Positions 1 to 8,151 of a stretch of DNA of 64,000 nt are shown here, piece by piece. The stretch comes from Bradyrhizobium nivariense. GTDB lineage: Bacteria > Pseudomonadota > Alphaproteobacteria > Rhizobiales > Xanthobacteraceae. Location: assembly GCF_029846715.1 (NCBI RefSeq), contig NZ_JARVWW010000004.1, positions 124,001-188,000 on the forward strand. The letters run 5' to 3'. The notes under the pieces are model-generated. The model worked only from the letters and a program-made list of their open reading frames with translations. It ran no database searches and was not told the DNA's origin. Made by a program: the position numbers and the translations under genes. Numbering within the stretch: the stretch's first letter is position 1; every line of letters starts with the position of its first letter.

Positions 1-746
1 TCGCCGCGACCGGCTCGCCCGAGAGCGGACCGATGCGGATCGGCGTGCCGCTGGTCGACATCGGTACCGGCCTCTATGCGGCGATCGGCATCTTGATGGC
101 GCTGTCGGAGCGGCAGCGCTCGGGCCAGGGCCAATTTTTGGAGACGACGCTGTACGAGACCGGCCTTGCCATCATGCATCCGCACACCGCGAATTATTTC
201 ATGCATGGCAAGCCGCCCGCGCTCACCGGCAACGAGCATCCCAACCTCGTGCCGTACGCGATCTTCCCGACCAAGACCGACAACATCTTCATCGGCGTCG
301 GCAATGACGGCACCTTCCGCAAGCTCGCGAAGGAGATCGGCAAGCCCGAGCTCGGCACCGATCCGCGCTTTGCCCGCAACAAGGACCGCATCGCCAATCG
401 CGAGGCGCTGCGGGCCGAGCTCGCCGCGGTGTTCAGCCAGCACGAGGCCGAGCCGCTGTGCAATCGCCTGCTTGCCGCGGGCCTGCCCGCAGGCCCTGTG
501 CAGAAGATCGACCAGGCGTTGACCAACCCGCACACGATCGCCCGCGGCGATATTATCGAGAAGGACTGGTACAAGGGCGTGGCGTCCCCGATCCGGCTCG
601 ACCGCAGCAAACCGAGCCTGCGCCGCCTGCCGCCGAAATTCAGCCAGCACGCGGCGGAGGTGCTGGGCGAATTCGGCTACTCCAGATCCGAGATCGACGC
701 GATGGTCGAGCAGGGCACCGTCTGCGGGCCCGAGCGCAAGCGCTAG
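1..746 (+). CDS. CaiB/BaiF class III CoA-transferase, 5' end outside window
   Basis: The reading frame is open from the first bases of the window, so the N-terminal part with the CoA-binding Rossmann segment lies outside. The visible part begins with a Gly-Ser-Pro-Glu-Ser-Gly-Pro stretch followed by MRIGVPLVDIGTGLYA and the GQGQFLETTLYE region, which is typical of the central part of family III transferases. Such enzymes move CoA between carboxylic acids through an aspartyl-CoA intermediate. The catalytic Asp is probably D9 of the MRIGVPLVD segment, judged from family pattern. The Met at position 33 is internal and is not taken as the start. The substrate cannot be told from this fragment, and the 402 bp downstream separate it from the ugp genes. 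Confidence 0.88.
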   Translation, partial: AATGSPESGPMRIGVPLVDIGTGLYAAIGILMALSERQRSGQGQFLETTLYETGLAIMHPHTANYFMHGKPPALTGNEHPNLVPYAIFPTKTDNIFIGVGNDGTFRKLAKEIGKPELGTDPRFARNKDRIANREALRAELAAVFSQHEAEPLCNRLLAAGLPAGPVQKIDQALTNPHTIARGDIIEKDWYKGVASPIRLDRSKPSLRRLPPKFSQHAAEVLGEFGYSRSEIDAMVEQGTVCGPERKR

Positions 747-781
747 GCGTTCAGAATAAATCGAGCGGCAATGCAGGTACG

Positions 782-907
782 CTCCCTCCCCCGCTTGCGG
801 GGGAGGGCTGGGGAGAGGGTGCCTCCGCAGTGGGACAATCCCCAAGAGGAGAGAGCCCTCACCCGCGCCTTCGGCGCGACCTCTCCCGCAAGCAAGCGGG
901 AGAGGTT
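782..907. repeat. GC-rich palindromic dispersed repeat (family A)
   Basis: Two inverted-repeat arms occur here: CCCTCCCCCGC / GCGGGGGAGGG near the left edge and CCTCTCCCGC / GCGGGAGAGG near the right edge, linked by a GGGGAGAGGG..CCTCCGCA spacer and a CCCTCACCCG segment. The same modules recur at about 25237, 28500, 29050, 37893, 38540 and 41920 in this window. It fills part of the 402 bp gap between the CoA-transferase and ugpB. No open frame here looks coding. It may also end transcription of the upstream gene, but there is no T-tract. Confidence 0.8.
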
Positions 908-1066
908 TTGGAGCCCGCGGCGCGATCGTCGACCTCACACATCCAATGCCGCACTGCGGCGCGGGTGCTCTGTGCATTGCGAACGGAGGACGCTGCGCGC
1001 TTCGTCTTCGCCTATTTGACGGCTTCCCTTTTGCCGCGCTTGCCGCTTTCGTTTCGGCCGCTTACA

Positions 1067-1084
1067 CAGTCATGTGAACGTCAT
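1067..1084 (+). promoter_or_regulatory. Probable PHO box upstream of ugpB
   Basis: The 18-bp site CAGTCATGTGAACGTCAT matches the PhoB direct-repeat layout CTGTCAT-N4-CTGTCAT: 6 of 7 bases in the first half and 5 of 7 in the second. It lies 64 bp before the chosen ugpB ATG. Phosphate control of ugp genes by PhoB is established in E. coli and has been described in rhizobia. That this particular site is bound is an inference. Confidence 0.6.
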
Positions 1085-1148
1085 ATGGCGCTGCTAGCGC
1101 AAGCGATCATTTTTGACGGCCAAGGGACGGCCAAGGGAGGTTTACTTG

Positions 1149-2465
1149 ATGGCTCTTCGACGCTTTGGAGCGGCTACCGCTTTTGCAGCCATGGTTGGTT
1201 TTGGCGCCTCGCCGGCCTTGGCCATGACCGAAATCCAGTGGTGGCACGCGATGACCGGCGCCAACAACGACGTCATCGTCAAGCTCGCTACCGATTTCAA
1301 CGCGTCGCAGACCGACTTCAAGGTCATCCCGACCTACAAGGGCAATTATGCCGACACCATGAACGCGGGCATCGCGGCCTTCCGTGCCAACAACGCGCCC
1401 CACATCATGCAGGTGTTCGAAGTCGGCACCGCGACCATGATGGCTGCGACCGGCGCCGTGAAGCCCGTCTACAAGCTGATGGCCGACGCCGGCGAAAAGT
1501 TCGATCCCAAGATCTACCTGCCCGCCATCACCGGCTACTACTCGACGTCGAAGGGCGAGATGCTGTCCTTCCCCTTCAACTCGTCGTCCACCGTGATGTG
1601 GGTCAACCTCGACGAGCTGAAGAAAGCGAACGTCGAGATCCCGAAGACCTGGCCCGAAACGTTCGAGGCTGCCAAGAAGCTGAAGGCCGCCGGTCATGAT
1701 ACTTGCGGCTTCTCCGGCTCCTGGGTCACCTGGGTCAATCTCGAGCAGCTCTCCGCCTGGCACAACGTGCCGCTCGCCAGCAAGGCCAACGGCCTCGACG
1801 GTTTCGACACGGTGCTGGAGTTCAACGGACCGCTTCAGGTCAAGCATCTCGAATCCCTGGTCGAGCTTCAGAAGACCAAGGTCTACGACTATGCCGGCCG
1901 TACCAACACCGGCGAAGGTCGCTTCACGTCAGGCGAATGCCCGATCTACCTGACCTCGTCGGCCTTCTTCGGCAACGTCAAGGCGCAGGCCAAATTCGCC
2001 TTCACCGCGGTGCCGATGCCGTATTATCCGGACGCGAAGGGCGCACCGCAGAACTCGATCATCGGCGGCGCTTCGCTCTGGGTTATGGGCGGCAAATCGG
2101 CCGACGAATACAAGGGCGTCGCAAAATTCCTGACCTTCCTCTCGGACACCGATCGCCAGGTCTATATCCACAAGGCCTCGGGCTATCTGCCGATCACCAA
2201 GGCGGCCTACGCCAAGGCGAAGGAGGAGGGCTTCTACAAGGATCAGCCCTATCTCGAGACCCCGCTGCTCGAGCTGACCAACAAGGAGCCGACCGAGAAT
2301 TCGCGCGGTCTGCGCCTCGGCAACATGGTTCAGCTCCGCGACGTCTGGTCGGAAGAGATCGAGCAGGCGCTGGCCGGCAAGAAGACCGCCAAGCAGGCGC
2401 TGGATGCCGCCGTCGAGCGCGGCAACACGATGCTGCGGCAGTTCGAAAAGACCGCCGTCAAGTGA
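1149..2465 (+). CDS. ugpB: Glycerol-3-phosphate ABC transporter, periplasmic binding protein
   Basis: This 438-residue protein is the periplasmic receptor of an Ugp-type importer for sn-glycerol-3-phosphate or glycerophosphodiesters. Residues 1-25 form a signal peptide ending in an Ala-Leu-Ala site. The mature protein begins with the ITEIQWWHAM-like segment and carries PHIMQVFEVGTATMMA and GEMLSFPFNSSS, both typical of UgpB rather than of general sugar-binding proteins. The start at 1149 is preceded by AGGGAGG; an in-frame TTG at 1113 would add 12 residues before the signal peptide and is unlikely. It opens the ugpBAEC cluster, 47 bp before the first permease gene, and probably responds to phosphate starvation through the PHO box upstream. 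Confidence 0.93.
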   Translation: MALRRFGAATAFAAMVGFGASPALAMTEIQWWHAMTGANNDVIVKLATDFNASQTDFKVIPTYKGNYADTMNAGIAAFRANNAPHIMQVFEVGTATMMAATGAVKPVYKLMADAGEKFDPKIYLPAITGYYSTSKGEMLSFPFNSSSTVMWVNLDELKKANVEIPKTWPETFEAAKKLKAAGHDTCGFSGSWVTWVNLEQLSAWHNVPLASKANGLDGFDTVLEFNGPLQVKHLESLVELQKTKVYDYAGRTNTGEGRFTSGECPIYLTSSAFFGNVKAQAKFAFTAVPMPYYPDAKGAPQNSIIGGASLWVMGGKSADEYKGVAKFLTFLSDTDRQVYIHKASGYLPITKAAYAKAKEEGFYKDQPYLETPLLELTNKEPTENSRGLRLGNMVQLRDVWSEEIEQALAGKKTAKQALDAAVERGNTMLRQFEKTAVK

Positions 2466-2512
2466 GGCAATGAGCGGCAGGCCGCGACCCGGCCTGCCGC
2501 TCTGCTGGCATC

Positions 2513-3394
2513 ATGCAAAAGCAAGCCGTTTTCCAAGCAAAGCTGTTGCCGTACGCGCTGGTTGCGCCGCAGCTCGCGATCGTCCTGATTTTCTTTTACT
2601 GGCCGGCCTTGCAGGCGGTGATCCAGTCCTTCCTGCTCCAGGATGCCTTCGGTCTGTCGACGAGCTTCGTCTGGTTCGACAATTATATCGAGCTGTTCAC
2701 GGACGCGGCCTATTTCGAGGCGATCGTCAGGACGTTCTTCTTCTCGTTCGCCATCGCCGTCTCGTCGCTATCCCTCGCGCTGCTGCTCGCCGTGATGGCG
2801 GACAAGCCGCTGCGCGGCTCGATGCTCTACCGCACACTCTTGATCTGGCCTTATGCGGTGGCGCCGCCCGTGGTCGGCGTGCTCTGGATCTTCATGCTGC
2901 ATCCCTCGCTCGGCGTGCTCTCGCGCTATCTGCGCGGAATGGGGATCGACTGGAATCCGCTGCTCGATGGCGACCAGGCCGCGGCGCTGATCATCCTTGC
3001 CGCCGCCTGGAAGCAGATCTCCTATAATTTCCTGTTCTTCCTCGCCGGCCTGCAAGCCATCCCGAAAAGCGTGTTCGAGGCGGCCGCGATCGACGGCGCG
3101 CGCCCGATGCGGCGGTTCTGGACCGTGACGTTCCCGCTGCTGTCGCCAACCATCTTCTTCCTCCTGGTCGTCAACATCGTCTACGCCTTCTTCGACACGT
3201 TCGGCATCATCGACACCATGACCCGCGGCGGTCCCGGCAAGTCGACGGAGACGCTGGTCTACAAGGTCTATTCCGACGGCCTGCTCGGCGGCAATCTCGG
3301 CAGCTCGGCCGCGCAATCGGTCATCCTGATGGTCATGGTCATCGTGCTGACGGGAATCCAGTTCCGCTTCGTCGAACGCAAGGTGACCTACTGA
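2513..3394 (+). CDS. ugpA: Glycerol-3-phosphate ABC transporter permease
   Basis: This 293-residue inner-membrane protein has about six hydrophobic segments. The EAA loop that contacts the ATPase lies near residues 189-206 ([17 protein letters not shown]). Length and segment order fit the MalF-like UgpA subfamily of binding-protein-dependent permeases. It follows ugpB in the same direction, and its stop codon overlaps the start of the next permease gene (TGATG), which implies translational coupling. Substrate assignment rests on the UgpB-like receptor and the whole cluster rather than on the permease itself. Confidence 0.93.
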   Translation: MQKQAVFQAKLLPYALVAPQLAIVLIFFYWPALQAVIQSFLLQDAFGLSTSFVWFDNYIELFTDAAYFEAIVRTFFFSFAIAVSSLSLALLLAVMADKPLRGSMLYRTLLIWPYAVAPPVVGVLWIFMLHPSLGVLSRYLRGMGIDWNPLLDGDQAAALIILAAAWKQISYNFLFFLAGLQAIPKSVFEAAAIDGARPMRRFWTVTFPLLSPTIFFLLVVNIVYAFFDTFGIIDTMTRGGPGKSTETLVYKVYSDGLLGGNLGSSAAQSVILMVMVIVLTGIQFRFVERKVTY

Positions 3395-4242
3395 TGGTCG
3401 AGGAAGAGGGCTTTCGGCGCTACGTCGCTCATTTCATCCTCTGGATCGGGATCGCCATCGTCGCGTTCCCGGTCTACATCGCGATCGTGGCCTCGACCCA
3501 GGACAACGCGCTGATCGCCAACGGCCAGATGTCGCTGCTGCCGGGCGGGCATTTCTTCGAGGTCTACTACCAGACCATCTTCGTCGGCACGAGCGGCTCG
3601 ACCCGCGAGCCCGTCGGCAACATGATGCTGAACTCGCTGGTGATGGCGCTGCTGATCGCGGTCGGCAAGATCGCGATCTCGATCATCTCGGCCTACGCGA
3701 TCGTCTATTTCCGCTTCCCGTTCCGAATGCCGATCTTCTGGATCATCTTCGTCACCCTGATGCTGCCGGTCGAGGTGCGCATCTATCCGACCTACAAGAT
3801 CGTCGCCGATCTGCGCATGCTCGACAGCTATGCGGGCCTGTCACTGCCGCTGATTGCCTCGGCCACCGCGACGCTGCTGTTCCGCCAGTTCTTCATGACG
3901 GTGCCGGACGAGCTGCTTGAAGCATCGCGCATCGACGGCGCCGGCCCCTTGCGCTTCTTCTGGGACACGCTGCTGCCGCTGTCGCGCACCAACATGGCGG
4001 CGCTGTTCGTGATCCTGTTCATCCTCGGCTGGAATCAATATCTCTGGCCGCTGCTGATCACCACACGCGACGACATGCAGACCATCCAGGTCGGCATCCG
4101 CAAGATGATCACCACGACCGACGCGCTGACCGAATGGCCGATCGTGATGGCCACGGCCGTGCTCGCGATGCTGCCGCCGGTGTTCGTCGTCGTCGTCATG
4201 CAGAAATTGTTCGTGCGCGGCCTGGTCGAGACGGAAAAGTAG
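3394..4242 (+). CDS. ugpE: Glycerol-3-phosphate ABC transporter permease
   Basis: This second permease subunit has 282 residues and six predicted membrane segments. Its EAA loop lies near residues 173-192 (LLEASRIDGAGPLRFFWDT). It is MalG-like and pairs with UgpA to form the translocation channel. Its ATG overlaps the ugpA stop. The C-terminus ends in RGLVETEK, as in many carbohydrate-type permeases that contact the ATPase. The ATPase gene starts 20 bp later. Confidence 0.93.
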   Translation: MVEEEGFRRYVAHFILWIGIAIVAFPVYIAIVASTQDNALIANGQMSLLPGGHFFEVYYQTIFVGTSGSTREPVGNMMLNSLVMALLIAVGKIAISIISAYAIVYFRFPFRMPIFWIIFVTLMLPVEVRIYPTYKIVADLRMLDSYAGLSLPLIASATATLLFRQFFMTVPDELLEASRIDGAGPLRFFWDTLLPLSRTNMAALFVILFILGWNQYLWPLLITTRDDMQTIQVGIRKMITTTDALTEWPIVMATAVLAMLPPVFVVVVMQKLFVRGLVETEK

Positions 4243-4262
4243 GTTCTTGGAAGTGAGTTTTC

Positions 4263-5342
4263 ATGGCTAACGTCACCCTGCGCAACGTCCGCAAGACCTA
4301 TCCCGGCGGCTTCGAGGCCATCAAGGGCGTCAACGTCGATGTCGGCGACGGACAGTTCTGCGTGCTGGTCGGTCCCTCCGGCTGCGGCAAGTCGACATTG
4401 CTGCGCATGGTCGCAGGGCTCGAAACCGTCACCGGCGGCGAGATCGACATCGGCGGCCGCATCGTCAACCAGGTCGAGCCCGCCGACCGCGACATCGCGA
4501 TGGTGTTCCAGAACTACGCGCTCTATCCGCATATGAGCGTCTTCAACAACATGGCCTACGGCCTGCGCAACCGCGGTATGAAGGAGGCCGAGGTCAAGAC
4601 CCGCGTCGAGGAAGCCGCGCGCGTGCTCGAGCTCGCGCCAATGCTGGAGCGCAAACCGCGCCAGCTCTCCGGCGGCCAGCGCCAGCGCGTCGCCATGGGC
4701 CGCGCTATCGTGCGCCAGCCGAAGGTGTTTCTGTTCGATGAGCCGCTGTCGAACCTCGATGCAAAGCTGCGCATCGCGATGCGCGTCGAGATCCGTAAAT
4801 TGCAACGTCGGCTCAACACCACGTCGATCTACGTCACCCACGACCAGCTCGAGGCGATGACGCTCGCCGACGTCCTCGTCGTAATGAATGGCGGCCAGGT
4901 CGAGCAGGTCGGCAATCCCTTGGCGATCTACGAGAAGCCGGCGACGACTTTCGTCGCCTCCTTCATCGGCGCGCCGCCGATGAATCTGATGTCGATTCGT
5001 GCCGATGAGATCAAATCGCAGCTCGGCAGCACCGAGGCCGGCATTCTCGGCATTCGTCCGGAAGATTTTGTCATCACCGACCAGACCCCGGCCGGCGGCG
5101 TCGCGCTGCCGCTCACCGTGGAAGCGATCGAGCGCGTCGGCGCGGAAACTTTCGTCTACGGCACGCGGGCCCAGGACGAGCAGCGCATCGCAGCCAATCC
5201 CGGTGAGCTTCCCCCTGGCGAGGTCATCGTCCGCATTCCCGGCTCCGAGGCGCCGCCAATCGGTGAGAAAATCCGCGTCGCAGCGGTGCGGGCGAAGCTG
5301 CATCTTTTCAGCGGCGACGGGCGAACGCGGATCGAGGCCTGA
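4263..5342 (+). CDS. ugpC: ABC transporter ATP-binding subunit (UgpC/MsmK type)
   Basis: This 359-residue ATPase energises the importer. Walker A is GPSGCGKST at 37-45, the Q-loop lies in [10 protein letters not shown], the ABC signature LSGGQ is at 135-139, Walker B is FLFDEP near 156-161, and the switch His is in YVTHD. Residues from about 240 onward form a TOBE-type regulatory domain, as in MalK and UgpC. It is the last gene of the cluster, and a hairpin with a GTTTGTTTT end follows 31 bp downstream. No separate ugpQ phosphodiesterase gene is present in the cluster. Confidence 0.94.
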   Translation: MANVTLRNVRKTYPGGFEAIKGVNVDVGDGQFCVLVGPSGCGKSTLLRMVAGLETVTGGEIDIGGRIVNQVEPADRDIAMVFQNYALYPHMSVFNNMAYGLRNRGMKEAEVKTRVEEAARVLELAPMLERKPRQLSGGQRQRVAMGRAIVRQPKVFLFDEPLSNLDAKLRIAMRVEIRKLQRRLNTTSIYVTHDQLEAMTLADVLVVMNGGQVEQVGNPLAIYEKPATTFVASFIGAPPMNLMSIRADEIKSQLGSTEAGILGIRPEDFVITDQTPAGGVALPLTVEAIERVGAETFVYGTRAQDEQRIAANPGELPPGEVIVRIPGSEAPPIGEKIRVAAVRAKLHLFSGDGRTRIEA

Positions 5343-5373
5343 CCGGTTCCGCAGGTCCACGAACAAAACCCCG

Positions 5374-5410
5374 AAAACAACCCCATGCACAGTAGCCGGG
5401 GGTTTGTTTT
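5374..5410 (+). terminator. Probable terminator after the ugp operon
   Basis: The arms AAAACAACCCC and GGGGGTTTGTTTT face each other across a loop of about 13 bases, with the T-rich arm on the 3' side. The position just after ugpC fits a rho-independent end for the operon. The pairing is slightly imperfect. Confidence 0.6.
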
Positions 5411-5436
5411 CATTGGGATAAATCGCCCGCAGATCC

Positions 5437-5470
5437 GTCATGCCCGGACTTGTCCCGGGCATCCACGTCA
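5437..5470. repeat. Short dispersed palindromic repeat
   Basis: The stretch contains ATGCCCGGAC and GTCCCGGGCAT as inverted arms, in a context (CGTCATGCCCGG..CATCCACGTC) that I recognise as a frequent intergenic repeat of Bradyrhizobium and Rhodopseudomonas. No gene is seen in it. Confidence 0.6.
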
Positions 5471-5534
5471 TAGGGCCGCGAGAAAATCGAGGATGGCCGG
5501 ATGGCCAATCCACAGGCCCCGGCTACGTCCTTGA

Positions 5535-5626
5535 ACCGACACGGGGATATGACCATATTGCTGACCAAGGGGTGCCGTTTCAGGGCCCTGAAATGCCAAA
5601 GTCGCTTCGAGAGGACTTTGTAAACT
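5535..5626 (+). promoter_or_regulatory. ROSE-like RNA thermometer in the hsp20 leader
   Basis: The last hairpin of the leader, 5598-5619, has arms AAAGTC and GACTTT and encloses TCGCT (5602-5606) facing the ribosome binding site AGAGGA (5610-5615). This is the ROSE arrangement, in which U(U/C)GCU pairs with the Shine-Dalgarno bases with one extra G and melts at heat-shock temperature. A perfect palindrome, TTTCAGGGCCCTGAAA at 5578-5593, could form an upstream stem. ROSE elements are well established before small heat-shock genes of Bradyrhizobium. A weak RpoH-like pair (CTTGAA at 5530 and CCATATT at 5553) may start the transcript; that part is uncertain. Confidence 0.8.
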
Positions 5627-6052
5627 ATGTCTCGTGTTCCAACGCTTTCCAGTCCGTTCCTTCTGGGCTTCGACGAGATCGAGCGCGTGCTCGATCGCGT
5701 CGTCAAAGGCGCCGACGGTTACCCTCCCTACAATATCGAGAGGTGCGACCGGTCGGACGGCCAGCCCGAGCGTTTGCGAATCACGCTGGCGGTCGCCGGA
5801 TTCACCCGCGACCAACTCGATGTAACCATTGAGGAAAACCAGCTCGTCATTCGCGGGCGGCAGCAGGACGACAAGACCCGGCAATACATCCATCGCGGCA
5901 TCGCCGCGCGCCACTTCCAGCGCACCTTCGTGCTGGCGGAGGGGATGCTGGTGCTGGGTGCGGATCTGAAGAACGGGCTGTTGTCGGTCGATCTTGCCCG
6001 GCCTGAACCGGAGAGGATCGTTAAGACAATCGCTATCAATGAGCACGAATAA
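5627..6052 (+). CDS. Small heat-shock protein, Hsp20/IbpA family
   Basis: This 141-residue cytoplasmic holdase binds unfolding proteins and passes them to DnaK/ClpB. The alpha-crystallin domain runs from about residue 35 to 125, with a LRITLAVAGFTRDQLDVT strand pair, and RTFVLAEGMLVLGADLKNGLLSVDL near the end. The N-terminus, with TLSSPFLLGFDEIERVLDRV, is typical of the class A (IbpA-like) Hsp20 proteins of Bradyrhizobium. The ATG at 5627 lies 11 bases after the GAGGA sequestered in the leader hairpin, so synthesis is probably heat-controlled at translation. A DUF1150 gene follows after 50 bp, the usual order in this group. Confidence 0.95.
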   Translation: MSRVPTLSSPFLLGFDEIERVLDRVVKGADGYPPYNIERCDRSDGQPERLRITLAVAGFTRDQLDVTIEENQLVIRGRQQDDKTRQYIHRGIAARHFQRTFVLAEGMLVLGADLKNGLLSVDLARPEPERIVKTIAINEHE

Positions 6053-6102
6053 TGGAACGAGTAGCGGACTCGACCGCTTAGTGTTCCAGAGGAGTCGAGA
6101 CC

Positions 6103-6375
6103 ATGAGTGAAGGTCACGTTGCGTTCGAATACGAAGCCAAGAACGTCTCACCCGAGACGCTGGCAACCCTCGGCGAAGGTCATATCGCCTATGTGAAACA
6201 GATCCGCTCCGAGGACGTGCCGGGCCTGTTTCCCGAAGCGCCGAAAATCGCGCCGGGCCTCAAGCTCTTCGCGCTCCACGCCGCCGACGGCACGCCGATC
6301 ATGCTGACCGACAGCCGCGAAGCCGCGATCGCCAACGCCTGGAGCAACGAGCTGCAAGCGGTCAGCGTTCACTAA
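6103..6375 (+). CDS. DUF1150 family small protein
   Basis: This 90-residue protein has no signal peptide or membrane segment. It contains the family-type core HIAYVKQIRSEDVPGLFPEA followed by GLKLFALHAADGTPIMLTDS and an A-rich end (EAAIANAWSNELQAVSVH). DUF1150 proteins usually lie just after hsp20 in Rhizobiales, as here. The biochemical role is unknown. Co-transcription with hsp20 suggests a function in heat or protein-quality response. The start has AGGAG 12 bases upstream. Confidence 0.88.
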   Translation: MSEGHVAFEYEAKNVSPETLATLGEGHIAYVKQIRSEDVPGLFPEAPKIAPGLKLFALHAADGTPIMLTDSREAAIANAWSNELQAVSVH

Positions 6376-6406
6376 GCACGCGCACGTCGCACGAATAGAG
6401 TTTCAA

Positions 6407-6447
6407 GCGGGCATGCCTTCGCAGGAAGGCGTGCCCGCCTTTATTTT
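6407..6447 (+). terminator. Terminator after hsp20-DUF1150
   Basis: A strong stem GCGGGCATGCCTTC / GAAGGCGTGCCCGC with a GCAG loop is followed by CTTTATTTT. It ends the heat-shock unit 32 bp after the DUF1150 stop. Confidence 0.85.
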
Positions 6448-6464
6448 GAGAGATGACGTTTCGG

Positions 6465-6690
6465 CGTTGTCGTTGCGAGCGCAGCGAAACAATCCAGACT
6501 GTCACCGCGGAACGATTCTGCAACAGCGCGCCCCACTCTCGTGTCCCGGACAAGCTGCAACGCCGCTCAGCGTTGCGGCGCAGAGCCGGGACCCAGTGCT
6601 ACTCCGATTGCTCTCGACACAATGGGCCCCGGCTCTGCAACGCACCGCTGAAGAAGCGCTGCGCTGCGTCCGGGGCACGAGAGCGAATTG
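6465..6690. repeat. Intergenic dispersed repeats between DUF1150 and ptsN
   Basis: The gap holds CGTTGCGAGCGCAGCGAAAC, a frequent repeat core of this bacterial group, and then a CCCGGACAAGCTGCAACGCCG... / ...GGGCCCCGGCTCTGCAACG pair with TGCGTCCGGGGCACGAGAG at the end. It is an inverted, partly degenerate array. I see no credible gene in the 323 bp between 6376 and 6698. Confidence 0.6.
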
Positions 6691-6698
6691 CAGTCGGC

Positions 6699-7160
6699 TT
6701 ACGCCGCGGTCGCCGGCGGCAGCGCGAGCACCGAATAGATCGCCTGTGCATCGCGCGAGGCGCGGAGCTTTTTGGCGATGTCCTGGTCGCGCAGCAGGCG
6801 GGCGATGCGCGCCAGTGCCTTGAGGTGATCGGCGCCGGCGCCTTCGGGGGCGAGCAGCAGGAAGACGAGATCGACCGGCTGGCCGTCCATCGATTCGAAA
6901 TCGATCGGGCGATCGAGGCGCGCGAACAGGCCAAAGATCTTTTCCAGCTTGGGCAGCTTGCCGTGGGGAATGGCGACGCCGTAGCCGACCGCGGTGGTGC
7001 CGAGCTTCTCACGCTGGAGCAGCACCTCGAACACGGAGCGCTCGTTCTGGCCGGTCAGCTCGGCGGCCTTGGCGGCAAGCTCCTGAAGCGCCTGCTTCTT
7101 GCTGTTGACCTTCAATGCCGGGAGAATCGCCTCGGGTGCGACCAGATCGGTAATCGGCAT
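6699..7160 (-). CDS. ptsN: Nitrogen-PTS regulatory protein IIA(Ntr)
   Basis: This 153-residue IIA domain accepts phosphate from NPr and regulates potassium, nitrogen and carbon functions; it does not transport sugar. The phosphorylated His is H66 in GVAIPHGKLP, and LVFLLLAPEGAGADHLKALA is typical of the family. It is the distal gene of the lpt-rpoN-hpf-ptsN cluster, a conserved order in proteobacteria. A 221-bp gap separates it from hpf, so it may also have its own promoter; no clear one was identified. Confidence 0.95.
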   Translation of the reverse strand: MPITDLVAPEAILPALKVNSKKQALQELAAKAAELTGQNERSVFEVLLQREKLGTTAVGYGVAIPHGKLPKLEKIFGLFARLDRPIDFESMDGQPVDLVFLLLAPEGAGADHLKALARIARLLRDQDIAKKLRASRDAQAIYSVLALPPATAA

Positions 7161-7381
7161 GGAAGGTTTCCGAGGTGAATTAAACCGTCAGGTTCCGAAT
7201 TGGCCAGCTTGGTGAGAAACCACGCCGGGCCGGCGTCAAGAAGGTCAAGCAGGAGGGGGACTTAGCCCCGGTCTGATGTGGGGCGCTTCTACTCCAACGC
7301 AATCCCGGTGCCAACTGCTGCGTGCGGCTTTGCCCCGGTCATTGTCAAGGGCTGCGGATGGTACGGGCCCCGGTTCCGACC

Positions 7382-7981
7382 CTAACCATCTGGTTTGGCC
7401 CCCGGCGGGTCGATCCAGCCCACATTACCGTCGGCCCGGCGGTAAATGATGTTCACCCGGCCGCTGGAGCCGTGCTGGAAAACCAGGCAGGGCGCACCGC
7501 TGAGGTCGAGCTCCATGACGGCCTCGCTCACCGAAAGCGGCTTCAGCGAGGTGGTGGCCTCGGCGATGATGACGGGGCTGTAGCCGGTGACCTCGTCCTC
7601 GTCCTCACCCTCGCCGGGCGCCTCCAGCACGTAGCTGGTGGCGTCCATGGCGGCCAGCGCGGCGGAGGCGACATGAGCCTTGCGGGCCGAGCGGTCCTTG
7701 AGCCGGCTCTTGTAGCGCTTGAGCCGCTTCTCGATCATCAGGAGCGCCTGGTCGGCGCTGGCATAGGCATCGGGTGCGTTCGAATCGGCCTCGAGCGTAA
7801 TTCCCGAATCAAGATGCAGCGCACAGTCGGTGCGGAAGCCGAAGCCATCCTTGCTGAGCGTGATGTGACCGGAATAATTGCCGTCGAAATATTTGCGCAG
7901 GACCTCTTCAGTCCGGTCGGTCACGCGGCCGCGCAGGGCCTCGCCGACGCTGACGCTCTTGCCCGAAATCCGAAGAGTCAT
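7382..7981 (-). CDS. hpf: Ribosome hibernation promoting factor, long form
   Basis: This 199-residue protein has an N-terminal HPF/RaiA domain (about 1-105, starting MTLRISGKSVSVGEALRGRV) and a C-terminal dimerisation domain (about 140-199, with SPVIIAEATTSLKPLSVSEA and NIIYRRADGNVGWIDPP). Long HPF proteins dimerise 70S ribosomes into silent 100S particles in stationary phase. The ATG at 7981 is preferred over an in-frame start 39 bp upstream because the family begins at MTLRISG and GCGAGGT lies just before it. It follows rpoN. Confidence 0.94.
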   Translation of the reverse strand: MTLRISGKSVSVGEALRGRVTDRTEEVLRKYFDGNYSGHITLSKDGFGFRTDCALHLDSGITLEADSNAPDAYASADQALLMIEKRLKRYKSRLKDRSARKAHVASAALAAMDATSYVLEAPGEGEDEDEVTGYSPVIIAEATTSLKPLSVSEAVMELDLSGAPCLVFQHGSSGRVNIIYRRADGNVGWIDPPGAKPDG

Positions 7982-8045
7982 GTGATACCTCGCTTGGTTT
8001 GCGCCCAACTGCGATGACACGTCATCGCAGTTGGGGTTGTTCCCT

Positions 8046-8094
8046 GCGCATGATCCGTTCGGAAAACCGCTTCACACTTTTCCGGATCATGCGC
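8046..8094. repeat. Palindromic repeat between rpoN and hpf (family E)
   Basis: The perfect 12-bp arms GCGCATGATCCG and CGGATCATGCGC enclose TTCGGAAAACCGCTTCACACTTTTC-type spacer sequence. Related copies occur at 26710-26816 and 31521-31590. The stem lies in the rpoN-hpf spacer and would be transcribed with the operon, so it could affect RNA processing or partial termination. Confidence 0.75.
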
Positions 8095-8151
8095 GTGCTT
8101 GGATCGGTCGCGAAGGGGGGATGAGAGTAGCGCGATTTCGCGCCAGCGCAA

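Noticed and set aside
782..907. Possible CRISPR-like array in the repeat-rich gaps
   Set aside because: The modules are inverted, unevenly spaced and variable. There are no equal spacers and no cas genes.
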